DNA of 64,000 nucleotides from positions 124,001 to 188,000 of the forward strand of contig NZ_MRTH01000002.1 in assembly GCF_001956045.1 (NCBI RefSeq). The letters are read 5' to 3'. How positions within the stretch are numbered: the stretch's first letter is position 1; every line of letters begins with the position of its first letter. The notes beneath the pieces are model-generated. The model did not search any database. It was not told the DNA's origin and worked only from the letters and a program-made list of their open reading frames with translations. This DNA comes from Paenibacillus sp. FSL H7-0331. Lineage in GTDB: Bacteria; Bacillota; Bacilli; Paenibacillales; NBRC-103111. The translations under genes and the position numbers were made by a program. Of this stretch, positions 1-8,864 are shown piece after piece.

Positions 1-127
1 TTATGTACAGGTGCTTGAAGGGGAAAGTCGTAAAGAGCTTGATGTTGAGAAGGGAATCGTATCGTCCACGGAAGTAGAGATTCGCAAAGGGATCAAAGAG
101 GGTCAAAAGGTGATTTTAAACAATTGA
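1..127 (+). CDS. membrane-fusion (HlyD/MacA-like) protein, C-terminal end only
   Basis: Only the last 41 codons are present, read in the frame starting at base 2 and ending in TGA at 125-127. The residues fit the final beta-barrel and membrane-proximal region of periplasmic adaptor proteins: an alternating V-x-V strand, then a segment reading VEIRKGIKEGQKVIL, which matches the usual 'V.I..GL..GD.V' ending of MacA-like adaptors. The ribosome binding site of the next gene (a FtsX permease) overlaps this stop. That supports a tripartite exporter operon of adaptor, permease and ATPase. The identification rests on a short tail plus gene context. Confidence 0.6.
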   Translation, partial: YVQVLEGESRKELDVEKGIVSSTEVEIRKGIKEGQKVILNN

Positions 128-138
128 GGTGATGCCGT

Positions 139-3051
139 GTGGCGATACTTGTGATGATCATGCGCAAAATGATCAAAAACAAATGGCTCGAATTCAGCCT
201 TCTGCTCGGCTTGATCATCTCGGTCGGACTTGTGAGCAGTATGCCGATTTATACAAGTGCAATTTTGCAGCGGCTCCTGGTTAAGGATTTGGAGCTGCTT
301 CAGACCAACAGTCAGCAGTACTCGGGGATTTTTTGGAGCTCGGTGTATTTGACCGGAGAAATATCACCTGAGGAGTCGAAGCAGGCAATTATAAATGCGG
401 ATGCTTACATGTCCCAATCCATTGCTCCCGCTTTTCAGCTGCCGATCCCCAATCTCGTCACGGAAAGGTCAACGGATAGCTGGAATTTGGTCCCGGTTGA
501 TGCCAATAAAATTGACAATAAAGTTAGTCGGCGTGCCGATATTACGGCACTAAGCGGAATGGACGAGCACGTTCGTATTGTGGACGGAAAGCTGCCATCG
601 GCTGCCCCAGTAGATGGTGTGGTAGAAGCGGTTGTTGTGGATCAAGGTCTGTCACTATTGAAGATGGTCGTTGGACAGGAATATGTGATTGAGGATGACA
701 CAGCCAAAACTCCGATTAAATTCAAAATTGTTGGGGTTGTTGACCGTAAAACGTACGATGATGTGTATTGGTACAATCCAATGTCCAGCTACAAGGCCAG
801 TCTATTAGTTTCTTACGATTGGTTTGAACAGACGATAACCCAGGAGCAGCAGCTTATGCTTCGTTTCAGCAGCTGGTACATGACTGTTGATTACAGCCGG
901 ATGAAGCTGGATTCAATTGAGCGCTTTATTCAGACACACCAGCGTACAGAAAATTACCTGGGCAACCATTTTCCAAATATTTCGGTTAAGGCTCCTGCCT
1001 TGAAAACGTTGACTGGTTACTACGCCAAGGAAGAAAAGCTGCGGATGATGTTATGGTCATTGAATGTGCCTGTCATGATTATGCTGGCTTATTATTTATT
1101 CATGGTTTCCAATCTTATTATTGATCGTCAGAAAACCGAAATTGCCGTACTTCGCAGCCGCGGCGCAAGCCGTTTGCAAATTGTGCTCGGATATGTTGTG
1201 GAAGGGGTTATGTTAGGTGCTATTGCACTCCTATTTGGACCGTTCGTGGGCCTGTCGTTGACCAAGGTGCTGGGAGCTTCAAATGGTTTTCTTGAATTTG
1301 TTCAGCGGGCGACGCTGGATGTCAAGCTGAATCAGGAAGCGTTTCAATACGGGTTGTATGCAGTTCTTTGCTCAGTCCTCATGACACTGCTACCTGTTTT
1401 GTTTGCGATGAAAGCAACGATTGTAGGACATAAGCAGCAGATGGCCAGACAGTCGGGATTATCCTTTTGGCATAAGTTTGGAGTGGATATTGTATTGCTC
1501 GCTATCTCCATGTATGGACTGTATACATTCCGCCGTCGTATGTCCGATATGCAGGCGCTTGGGCTGGATACGACAGATCTGCAGATGGATCCTCTGCTAT
1601 TTCTGGTACCAGCGCTGTTTGTACTGGGAGCGAGCTTTCTGCTGCTGCGGATATATCCGTATCTGGTTCGATTGCTGTATCGGCTCGGTAGACGCTGGTG
1701 GCCGCCTTCTCTATACTCTACGCTGCTGCAGGTCGGGCGCTCAACAACTCAGTATCAGGCGATCATGGTGTTCTTAAGCGTTACGCTGGCTACGGGCTTG
1801 TTCAGTGCAAGCGCAGCCAGAACGATTAATAAAAATGCCGGTGAGAAAATCATGTACAGCAACGGTGCGGATATTACGATGCAAATGAAGTGGGAGGATG
1901 ATGCGCCTCCGCCAAGCATGGGTGGTGATTATGGCAGTGAACCCGTTACTGAAGAGAGTCTGGCTGCCGCCAAGAAGAAGGTGCAATTTTCCGAGCCTCC
2001 CTTTTTGCCGCTCACCCAGCTAAATGGTGTTGAGCAGGCGGCCAAAGTATTTACTAAAAAGGAAGCGGGGTTCACCGTAGGCAAGGAACGCGGTACAGCT
2101 ACCTTGATGGGCATAGATACCGATGATTTTGGTCGAACGGCCTGGATGCGCAATGGCCTGCTTGACCACCACTTTTATGATTATTTAAATTTGCTAGCCG
2201 TGAACCCTGCTGCGGTGCTTGTGTCCCGCACGATGGCTGACCAGTACAGCCTTAAGGTAGGCGACCCCATCTATGCGAGCTGGAGCGGTGTGGAAAGCAC
2301 GATGTTCCAGGTTTTTGGAATTGTTGATTATTGGCCATCCTGGAATCCCAATCCGCTCTTTACGGATAGGGCTGCCGCTTCTAGCAGCAGTGCGTCAAGC
2401 AATGCCAAAAATAAAAAGGTCAAGGATCCGATGCTGATTGTTGGTCATCTGTCCTATATTCAGAACAATATGGCCCTGGAGCCGTATGAGGTTTGGTTAA
2501 AGCTGAAGCCTGAAACGAAAAGTCAGGAGCTTTACCAAACGCTGGAGGATAAGCAAATTCCGATTACCAAGCTTGTAGATGCCAAGCAGGACTTGATCCG
2601 CTCCAAAAATGATCCATTTCTGCTTGCTATTAATGGTGTCATGACACTTGGCTTCATTATTTCAATAGTGATCAGTTTCTGCGGATTTTTGTTGTATTGG
2701 GTGTTGTCCTTATCAGGACGTGTTCTGCAATTTGGGATTTTGCGGGCCATGGGGGTTTCATTCCGTCAATTAATATTGATGCTGGTTGGGGAGCAGCTTC
2801 TCACCTCAGGTGCGGCCGTAGCCATTGGGCTATTAACGGGTCATCTGACCAGCCGCTTATTCGTACCGATGTTCCAGTTATCCATGCAAACGTCGAGCCA
2901 GGTACCACCATTTCAGGTAACTTTTGATCCCCGGGATCAAATTCAGCTCTATATCATCGTGACGGTTATGCTTTCCATGGGTTTGCTGATTCTGGGGACG
3001 ATGCTCTCACGGATCAAGATTCATCAGGCAGTCAAGCTCGGGGAGGATTAA
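139..3051 (+). CDS. ABC transporter permease, double FtsX/MacB-type, 970 aa
   Basis: Integral membrane subunit of a MacB/LolCDE-like ABC system. One membrane segment lies at about residues 18-38, followed by a roughly 260-residue extracytoplasmic domain. A first FtsX block follows (about 300-325, 352-375, 403-425), then segments near 446-465, 484-508 and 541-558. A second external domain with a Ser/Lys-rich linker is followed by the last FtsX block (about 827-855, 877-900, 936-956). The GTG start at 139 has a GAGGTG site over the stop of the upstream adaptor. The TAA overlaps the ATG of the ATPase gene by one base, so the two are translationally coupled. Such systems usually work on lipoproteins, peptides or envelope stress rather than importing solutes; the substrate cannot be read here. 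Confidence 0.85.
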   Translation: MAILVMIMRKMIKNKWLEFSLLLGLIISVGLVSSMPIYTSAILQRLLVKDLELLQTNSQQYSGIFWSSVYLTGEISPEESKQAIINADAYMSQSIAPAFQLPIPNLVTERSTDSWNLVPVDANKIDNKVSRRADITALSGMDEHVRIVDGKLPSAAPVDGVVEAVVVDQGLSLLKMVVGQEYVIEDDTAKTPIKFKIVGVVDRKTYDDVYWYNPMSSYKASLLVSYDWFEQTITQEQQLMLRFSSWYMTVDYSRMKLDSIERFIQTHQRTENYLGNHFPNISVKAPALKTLTGYYAKEEKLRMMLWSLNVPVMIMLAYYLFMVSNLIIDRQKTEIAVLRSRGASRLQIVLGYVVEGVMLGAIALLFGPFVGLSLTKVLGASNGFLEFVQRATLDVKLNQEAFQYGLYAVLCSVLMTLLPVLFAMKATIVGHKQQMARQSGLSFWHKFGVDIVLLAISMYGLYTFRRRMSDMQALGLDTTDLQMDPLLFLVPALFVLGASFLLLRIYPYLVRLLYRLGRRWWPPSLYSTLLQVGRSTTQYQAIMVFLSVTLATGLFSASAARTINKNAGEKIMYSNGADITMQMKWEDDAPPPSMGGDYGSEPVTEESLAAAKKKVQFSEPPFLPLTQLNGVEQAAKVFTKKEAGFTVGKERGTATLMGIDTDDFGRTAWMRNGLLDHHFYDYLNLLAVNPAAVLVSRTMADQYSLKVGDPIYASWSGVESTMFQVFGIVDYWPSWNPNPLFTDRAAASSSSASSNAKNKKVKDPMLIVGHLSYIQNNMALEPYEVWLKLKPETKSQELYQTLEDKQIPITKLVDAKQDLIRSKNDPFLLAINGVMTLGFIISIVISFCGFLLYWVLSLSGRVLQFGILRAMGVSFRQLILMLVGEQLLTSGAAVAIGLLTGHLTSRLFVPMFQLSMQTSSQVPPFQVTFDPRDQIQLYIIVTVMLSMGLLILGTMLSRIKIHQAVKLGED

Positions 3052-4070
3052 TGATGATCCATTGTGATAACCTCGTGAAAATTTATAAGGTAGCCGATCT
3101 CGAAGTCGTAGCGCTTCAAGGTCTTGACCTGCACGTAGAATCAGGAGAGCTGATGGCTATTATCGGTAACAGTGGGAGTGGCAAATCCACATTATTGAAT
3201 ATGCTGGGAGGCTTGGACCGACCTTCAGCCGGACAGCTGCAGGTTGCTGGTAAAGATTTGTTAAAGTTTACGGAACGTGATCTTGTGCGCTACAAACGGG
3301 AAACAGTAGGGTTCGTCTGGCAAAATAATGCACGCAATTTAATACCTTACCTGACCGCACAGGAAAATGTAGAGCTTCCCATTCTTCTGCAGGGTAAACG
3401 CAAGCGTGAACGTGCCTTGGAGCTGCTGGATGCAGTCGGGTTAAGCCATCGGATCAAAAATCGGCTCAATCAGCTGTCCGGTGGTGAGCAGCAGCGAGTG
3501 GCGATTGCTATTGCTCTGGCGAATAATCCAAAGCTGCTGCTTGCAGACGAGCCCACGGGCTCTGTTGATTCCAAGATGGCGGATCAAATACTGGATTTAT
3601 TTCGTGATTTAAACCGGAGGATCGGTTTGACTGTTATCATCGTAACTCATGACCCGCTGCTCGCCAAAAAAGTGGATCGGGTAGTCGCCATACGGGACGG
3701 TAAAACCTCATCTGAAATGATCCGGCGTAAAACCTATGCAGATGAGCTGGCAGAGCTTGAGTCAGGGATAGGGCAGAATGAGGACGAGACCCATACTGAA
3801 TATGCGGTTCTCGATAAATCAGGCCGTCTGCAAATTCCCGGAGATATGCTTAAATCCATAGGTATTCATTCGACAAATAAGGTAAGAGTCCAACTGGAGG
3901 ACGGGCGAATCGTCCTGCTGCCTCCGGAAGCCAAGGAGGAGAGTATACATGTGCCGATTAAACATGAAGACCGGACTGCTGCTGATCATGCTGGCGCTCG
4001 CGGCGATGTGGCTAATTCAGACACAGCCAGCAATGGCGGAAGGGGAGAGCTACCAAAGGGAAGAGCTTGA
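3051..4070 (+). CDS. ABC transporter ATP-binding protein with fused C-terminal AbrB-like domain
   Basis: ATPase partner of the preceding permease. Walker [10 protein letters not shown] is at residues 39-47, the Q-loop glutamine at 91, the signature LSGGEQQ at 142-148, Walker B LLLADEP at 162-168 and the switch histidine at 200, as in the MacB/LolD class. LolD-type ATPases end near residue 230. This one continues through an acidic linker into about 40 residues (252-292) reading like a SpoVT/AbrB swapped-hairpin domain: '[11 protein letters not shown]', then a hydrophobic helix, then '[16 protein letters not shown]'. The last 40 codons are low in complexity and overlap the next gene. The role of the AbrB-like tail is unknown: it may dimerise the subunit or bind DNA or a partner. 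Confidence 0.88.
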   Translation: MMIHCDNLVKIYKVADLEVVALQGLDLHVESGELMAIIGNSGSGKSTLLNMLGGLDRPSAGQLQVAGKDLLKFTERDLVRYKRETVGFVWQNNARNLIPYLTAQENVELPILLQGKRKRERALELLDAVGLSHRIKNRLNQLSGGEQQRVAIAIALANNPKLLLADEPTGSVDSKMADQILDLFRDLNRRIGLTVIIVTHDPLLAKKVDRVVAIRDGKTSSEMIRRKTYADELAELESGIGQNEDETHTEYAVLDKSGRLQIPGDMLKSIGIHSTNKVRVQLEDGRIVLLPPEAKEESIHVPIKHEDRTAADHAGARGDVANSDTASNGGRGELPKGRA

Positions 4071-6075
4071 TAAGTCCTTACAGCTCCCCGCTGTTTCCAT
4101 AGGATCAAGCAGCTCCATACAATTGAAGAACGCTGCTGTGGTGCCTACAGATGGGGGCAGGATGCTATTTTTTACGATGACGGTCATGAATGCAGGAAGC
4201 AGTAAGCTTTCCTTTCTTGATTACTGGGTGAAGGTTATCAGTACATCTGGTGCTGAATTTAAAGCGGATTTGGTCGCTCAGGATAAGCTGAAAAAGGAAA
4301 TTCCAGCAGGGCAGCAGGTGGAGTTCTCTTTTTACGCAGCGGTTAATGACTTGGTTCAGCTAGGTGAACTCGGATTCCTCATAACAAAATGGGATTATAC
4401 GAGTGCCGATTTGGAAACAACAGTTGGTGAAATTCGCTTCCCGGACACAGCCGAAGCATTGTGGGCGCCTGACTCAGGAGGCAAGACGGTACAGCTATCA
4501 GCGATGCCTGTTGAACTGAACGTAACTGCATGGTCGGCACTTGTTAGCGATAGCTATACGTCCCCCAAGCTGACACTGCGCATGACCAATAAGGGAAAGA
4601 CCTCCATTCGAATCGCCGGCTATCAATACGCGCTTAGAACCTCAAACGGTGCGATGTACCCGCTAGATATCGTCCTGAACGCTGACAAGCAGTCACTGCA
4701 GCCGGATGTTCCGCTAGAGCTTCAGCTAAGGGCTAATCAGCTGCCACTGTCAGCAGGAACCGATTTCTGGGATCTGGTCATGACACAGCCGTTTGTACTA
4801 ACGACGGATACCAAAATCAATTTTCCTATCGCTTCTTTACGCATATCAACTGACCCTAAAGCTTTGCCGGAGTTAGGTGGAGTTGTCACGTATACGAATG
4901 CAGATGGTACGTATGCATTCAAAACAGATAAAGTTGATCGTTTACCATGGGAGGATCAGGATATTTTGAGCGCTGAAGTATCCTTGTCCCATAACCAATC
5001 GGTCGCATTGCCATTTCCCGAATTGAAGGCTTACTATGAGCTTGATGGCGGGAGTAAGGTAGATGCCAAGGTTATTAAACTTGATCGATCTGTCGGTGTG
5101 CCTCCCTCTGAATCTGTTCATGTGAAGCTAGTTGCCAAAATTCCATACACCTATCCATTCGCGTCCGTGAAGCTGGTCGTTCAGGAAAAGAAGAGCGAAA
5201 CCGCAGCCGAGGAAATCGCTCAATTCCAACTGCCGGAATCAAAGATTGTACTTCCTTTGCTGGCGTTTGGTCAATCCCAATCAATTACCGGTTCTGGCCG
5301 ATCAACCAGCTTTTCACCCAGAGAAATCAACACTTATACCGACGGTGCAAGCAATCTTTTTGAGGTGCAAGTGGAGGTATCCAATCTTGAGAAACGCTCG
5401 AATATTATTCCCAGGCTAACAGCGTTCTTCAAGACAGCGGATGATGCGCTGTACCCAACCAGGGTTCGCGAAGTCAAGCAAAAGCTGAATCCCCAAGGGA
5501 AAGCTCTGTTATCTTTTTCAACCAAACTTCCCAAGGATTTGGACGTACAAAGCCTCAGGCTGGTCATTGGTGAATCGGTCACCGAACAGCGACTCAGTGG
5601 CACGGACGATAAAGCGGAGGCTTACATCAATGCCGTACAAATGGAGCTTCCCCTGGAAAATACCACAGTAAGCCCGACTTTAAAGGATCTTGTGTTCTAC
5701 CCGTATACGATTTCATTAAGTAATATGAATACGTGGCTGGATCGCAATACGCTGCGGATTAATTTTAAATATAAGCTGACCAAGGATAGCTTTTACGAGA
5801 CAAATACGGAGGGCAGCAAGCTGATTATCCAGTTCGTAGACAGTAAAGGAAAAGTCAACATCGATGAGGTCTTTTACCTGGAAACAGCGCCTGAGGAGGA
5901 AGACAAGCGACTTAAGCTCGGAGAGTTTGATTATCGGATTACCAAGCAAGATGATAGCCTGATTTTCAAAATTGAATCGTTGAAGCAATATCAGATGAAC
6001 ATCTATCATGAGTTCCAGGGGAAACGCAAGCTGCTGGGATCTCAAACGATGGATTGGTTCGGTACAACGGAATAG
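3949..6075 (+). CDS. exported protein of unknown function, 708 aa, coupled to the ABC operon
   Basis: I do not recognise a named family. The N-terminus has a typical signal peptide: positive residues, then a hydrophobic run ending in A-M-A near residue 30. The rest is rich in alternating polar and hydrophobic stretches, consistent with several beta-sandwich domains, with no obvious catalytic motif. The ATG at 3949 has an AAGGAGGA site about 9 bases upstream, inside the ATPase gene, giving a 122-base out-of-frame overlap. An alternative start is Met6 (3964). Position after adaptor, permease and ATPase suggests it is an accessory or the cargo of that exporter; this is inference from context. 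Confidence 0.75.
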   Translation: MCRLNMKTGLLLIMLALAAMWLIQTQPAMAEGESYQREELDKSLQLPAVSIGSSSSIQLKNAAVVPTDGGRMLFFTMTVMNAGSSKLSFLDYWVKVISTSGAEFKADLVAQDKLKKEIPAGQQVEFSFYAAVNDLVQLGELGFLITKWDYTSADLETTVGEIRFPDTAEALWAPDSGGKTVQLSAMPVELNVTAWSALVSDSYTSPKLTLRMTNKGKTSIRIAGYQYALRTSNGAMYPLDIVLNADKQSLQPDVPLELQLRANQLPLSAGTDFWDLVMTQPFVLTTDTKINFPIASLRISTDPKALPELGGVVTYTNADGTYAFKTDKVDRLPWEDQDILSAEVSLSHNQSVALPFPELKAYYELDGGSKVDAKVIKLDRSVGVPPSESVHVKLVAKIPYTYPFASVKLVVQEKKSETAAEEIAQFQLPESKIVLPLLAFGQSQSITGSGRSTSFSPREINTYTDGASNLFEVQVEVSNLEKRSNIIPRLTAFFKTADDALYPTRVREVKQKLNPQGKALLSFSTKLPKDLDVQSLRLVIGESVTEQRLSGTDDKAEAYINAVQMELPLENTTVSPTLKDLVFYPYTISLSNMNTWLDRNTLRINFKYKLTKDSFYETNTEGSKLIIQFVDSKGKVNIDEVFYLETAPEEEDKRLKLGEFDYRITKQDDSLIFKIESLKQYQMNIYHEFQGKRKLLGSQTMDWFGTTE

Positions 6076-6140
6076 TTTATTATCAAACATGAATATGGTA
6101 AAATGATTATAGAACAGAGGCGGCGACCACGCTACTCCTT

Positions 6141-6180
6141 AGGCATCCCCAAGCTATGAAGCTGTGGATGCCTTCACTTT
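6141..6180 (+). terminator. probable rho-independent terminator
   Basis: Arms AGGCATCC (6141-6148) and GGATGCCT (6166-6173) pair perfectly. A smaller inner AGCT/AGCT stem lies within, and a T-rich tract follows. It lies after the exported-protein gene and would close the ABC operon. The T run is interrupted, so efficiency is uncertain. Confidence 0.5.
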
Positions 6181-6246
6181 TACGACAAAAAAGCGTAAAT
6201 TGGTTGTTAAATACAAAATGATATGTAGAAATATGGAGGAATGAAT

Positions 6247-6588
6247 ATGAGTCAGTGGAGAGAAATTGATAGTCAGGAAGAGTGGAACCAATTATTTGAA
6301 GGTTCATCCGAAAAGCCGGTAGTTGTGCTTAAGCACAGTACGACCTGCCCGGTAAGTGCTAATGCCCTGCAAGAGTTTGAAAACTATTTGAACAAACAAC
6401 CGAACGAACAGGTTGATTATGTACTTGTCAAGGTAATTGAATCCCGTCCGGTTTCTAACCAGATTGCTGAGGATACAGGTGTCAAGCATGCTTCTCCGCA
6501 AATTTTGTATGTTAAAGATAAAGAATCGGTATGGAACACTTCACACTGGGCTGTAACCGAGGCGCACATCACAGCAGTTCTTAATTAA
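6247..6588 (+). CDS. brxC: bacilliredoxin BrxC/YtxJ-type monothiol thioredoxin-fold protein
   Basis: Small thioredoxin-fold protein of the YtxJ/DUF2847 family, which removes bacillithiol from S-bacillithiolated proteins in the cytoplasm. The active-site region is H-S-T-T-C-P-V-S with the redox cysteine at residue 34 and no second CXXC cysteine. A cis-proline-type 'ASPQILYV' strand follows, as expected for the fold. The first in-frame ATG (6241) is only one base from the GGAGGA site at 6235-6240, whereas 6247 lies about 6 bases away, so 6247 is the likelier start. Its presence implies a bacillithiol-producing Firmicute. It is an apparently single gene. Confidence 0.88.
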   Translation: MSQWREIDSQEEWNQLFEGSSEKPVVVLKHSTTCPVSANALQEFENYLNKQPNEQVDYVLVKVIESRPVSNQIAEDTGVKHASPQILYVKDKESVWNTSHWAVTEAHITAVLN

Positions 6589-6611
6589 ACTTGTTCGGGA
6601 GGATCGATCTT

Positions 6612-7403
6612 TTGAGTATACAACCGCATTCTTTTTTCTCCGGGGCGTTGTACGCTCGGAAGTCATGCTTCGTTTATGTGCCGGCGGGATATGAGCAGTC
6701 GGAACAGCGGTATCCAGTTATTTATTTACTGCACGGTATGCACGGAAGTGAGTCCAGTTGGATGCTCAAAGGGAATGCTGAGCAAACGCTAGATCAACTG
6801 ATGAACAACGGCGAACTCATTCCAAGTATTGTTGTTATGCCGAGTGACGGCGGTTATGGTCAGGGCACTTTTTATATGGATTGGTATGATGGTACGGGTA
6901 ATTTCGAGCAATATTTTATCTATGATCTGGTTCCTGAGATTGACAGGCACTATCGTACGATCGATAGTAGCAATCAGCGAGTACTCTGCGGCTTGTCGAT
7001 GGGCGGATTTGGGGCTGTGTCGCTTGCCTTGCGGCATCCTGAACGTTTTGGAGCAGCAGCAAGTCTCTCAGGAGGTCTGGTATCGAGCCAGCATTTGATA
7101 GACCAGTATGCTCGTTCTGATGTAGGTCGGATGATTGGACCGCTCCATGGACCTTATGCGGAGTCGTATGACCCGCAGCTAGTTGCCAATTTACGAATGC
7201 AGGACGGTCGATGTCCCGCCTTGTATATGAATTGTGGGACAAGTGATTATTTGTATACGATGAATCAGGATTTTCATCTGCATCTCAAGACTATTGGCTA
7301 CACGCATACGTACGAGCAGTTTGAAGGCGAGCACAATTGGACATATTGGAAGGAGCATCTGCCGGATGCTTTACGCTTTATTCAATCCTATTTAGCCCAT
7401 TAA
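6612..7403 (+). CDS. esterase D/S-formylglutathione hydrolase-like alpha/beta hydrolase
   Basis: Putative-esterase (Esterase D-like) alpha/beta hydrolase of 264 codons. The oxyanion region 'YLLHGMHGSESSW' is followed by the nucleophile elbow G-L-S-M-G-G with the serine at about residue 129. A late histidine in 'EGEHNWTYW' is the expected catalytic base. Cytoplasmic, with no signal peptide. The TTG at 6612 is preferred because GGGAGG (6597-6602) lies 9 bases upstream; the TTG at 6591 lies 5' of that site. It follows the bacilliredoxin gene by 23 bases and may be cotranscribed. The natural ester substrate is not evident. Confidence 0.85.
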   Translation: MSIQPHSFFSGALYARKSCFVYVPAGYEQSEQRYPVIYLLHGMHGSESSWMLKGNAEQTLDQLMNNGELIPSIVVMPSDGGYGQGTFYMDWYDGTGNFEQYFIYDLVPEIDRHYRTIDSSNQRVLCGLSMGGFGAVSLALRHPERFGAAASLSGGLVSSQHLIDQYARSDVGRMIGPLHGPYAESYDPQLVANLRMQDGRCPALYMNCGTSDYLYTMNQDFHLHLKTIGYTHTYEQFEGEHNWTYWKEHLPDALRFIQSYLAH

Positions 7404-7408
7404 GCCAC

Positions 7409-7515
7409 AAGACCAGAGTCCGCAAGTAGCAGAAGTAACCGGGATTATCAACACTTTAATGAAAAGTGCTTGTATCCGTGTTACGTTTCAGTTACTGGGA
7501 TTCCGGTCTTTTTTA
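7409..7515 (+). terminator. terminator with a branched, structured loop
   Basis: Outer arms AAGACCAGAGTCC (7409-7421) and GGATTCCGGTCTT (7498-7510) pair at 12 of 13 positions, counting one G-U pair, and lead into a T run. The 76-base loop holds its own stem: GTAAC (7435-7439) with GTTAC (7480-7484), GGAT (7442-7445) with ATCC (7474-7477), and CACTTT (7452-7457) with AAAGTG (7463-7468). It ends the brxC-esterase unit. The internal order is more than a simple terminator needs. Confidence 0.7.
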
Positions 7516-7606
7516 ATTTATTGACATTCAGCAGGAATTTTGGTTCTTTGGAGCTGTTTGTTATATAATGAGTAACACATATCAATCGAAGGTGGGGAAA
7601 CCACGG

Positions 7607-8506
7607 ATGAAAATTGCCATAGCAGGCAGTTCGGGATTTATCGGTCAGCATTTGACCCAATATTTCCTTGAACGTAAATATTCACTGATCTTGATTTCTC
7701 GCAAAAAACTCACCTCTACCAATCCATTAATTCGACATGCTACATGGTCGGAATTGAAAAATGATATTAAAGTCATGACAGGTACAGATGTGATCGTGAA
7801 TTTAGCGGGCGAATCGATTAATCAGCGTTGGACTGATGAAGCGAAGGAAAGAATTCTGAACTCCAGACTAGACGCTGTTGCGCAAATTGCCAATATCGTA
7901 GAGCGGATGGAGCAAAAGCCTTCGGTCGTTATCAACGCTTCAGGCGTATCGATTTATGGAACCTCGGAACGTGGAAGCTTTGTGGAGCACAGTGACCCGA
8001 ATGTAGAGGACTTTCTTTCAGGTGTTGTTGAGAAGTGGGAAGCTGCGATGGATGAGATTCGCAATACAAGAATTGTTAAGCTGCGATTGGGTATTGTACT
8101 GGGCCTTGATGGTGGCGCTTTCCCCAAGCTGTTAACACCATACAAGCTTGGCATCGGGGGTCGAGTTGGCAGCGGCAAGCAGATTATTTCATGGATTCAT
8201 ATCGACGATTTATGCCGGCTTATTGATTTCTGTATCGAAAATGAAGATATTATTGAACAAATTAACGCAACATCGCCGCAGGCTGTGACGAATGACGAAA
8301 TGGGTAAAGCGATAGCCAAAGCGCTGCGCACCCGGCATTGGTTTCCAGTTCCTGCTTTTATGATGAAGCTTATGTTTGGGGAGATGTCGGTCCTGCTGCT
8401 TAAGGGTCAGCGAGCTATACCTCTGCTGGCGATTGACTATGATTTTTCGTATCTATATCCTACGATCGACATGGCTTGTGCCAATCTTTTGAAAAAGCAA
8501 TCGTAA
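7607..8506 (+). CDS. TIGR01777-family epimerase-like NAD(P)-binding protein
   Basis: Extended-SDR protein of the YfcH/YfhF (TIGR01777) family, 299 codons. The N-terminal Rossmann motif G-S-S-G-F-I-G is at residues 6-12, then 'NLAGESIN', the usual family signature, then 'INASGVSIYG' and a C-terminal DUF1731-like part. The Met at 7607 (MKIAIAGSSGFIG) is the standard family start and has AAGGTGGGG about 10 bases upstream. An in-frame ATG at 7568 is unlikely because it overlaps a TATAAT at 7564-7569 that fits as the promoter -10. The biochemical substrate of this widespread family is not established. Confidence 0.87.
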   Translation: MKIAIAGSSGFIGQHLTQYFLERKYSLILISRKKLTSTNPLIRHATWSELKNDIKVMTGTDVIVNLAGESINQRWTDEAKERILNSRLDAVAQIANIVERMEQKPSVVINASGVSIYGTSERGSFVEHSDPNVEDFLSGVVEKWEAAMDEIRNTRIVKLRLGIVLGLDGGAFPKLLTPYKLGIGGRVGSGKQIISWIHIDDLCRLIDFCIENEDIIEQINATSPQAVTNDEMGKAIAKALRTRHWFPVPAFMMKLMFGEMSVLLLKGQRAIPLLAIDYDFSYLYPTIDMACANLLKKQS

Positions 8507-8528
8507 AAAAGACAATGGAGGTAACAAA

Positions 8529-8840
8529 ATGATTCAATTCGGCTCTTTGGATTATGCAGAATTGCGGTTTCATCAGATGCGGGCAACGGTCGAAATTCGC
8601 GATAAGCAGTGGATCGATGTGGAGCTGCATTTGGAGTTGGAAGAGGGTATGGTGCTGCCGGACGATTTTACGGAACTGACAGCATTGATATTTTGTACAT
8701 ATGCAGGGGAAATTGCGCAAATTGTGCCACAGGATGAAGGACGAGACTGTGAATACCAATTCACAGCTGATGAGAAGGCACAGCTTATCCATTATTATGA
8801 ACAGAACGTCAAGCCGAAGCTGTTGTCGATGGTAAGTTAA
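8529..8840 (+). CDS. conserved-looking small acidic protein, unknown function
   Basis: 103 codons, with an ATG preceded by an ATGGAGG site (8514-8520), 22 bases after the epimerase-like gene. The protein is acidic, has no signal peptide or membrane segment, and mixes beta-prone (ATVEIRDKQWIDVELHLEL) and helix-prone stretches. I see no recognised family. Co-direction and short spacing (24 bases to the next gene) suggest an operon with the flanking epimerase-like and P-loop genes. Confidence 0.7.
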   Translation: MIQFGSLDYAELRFHQMRATVEIRDKQWIDVELHLELEEGMVLPDDFTELTALIFCTYAGEIAQIVPQDEGRDCEYQFTADEKAQLIHYYEQNVKPKLLSMVS

Positions 8841-8864
8841 ACAGGGGGAGGACGGTCACTTCGG

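Noticed and set aside
6591..6611. Upstream TTG start for the esterase
   Set aside because: It lies before the GGGAGG site that fits the TTG at 6612.
7568..7606. Upstream ATG for the TIGR01777 protein
   Set aside because: It overlaps a TATAAT box and lacks an RBS; the family N-terminus starts at 7607.
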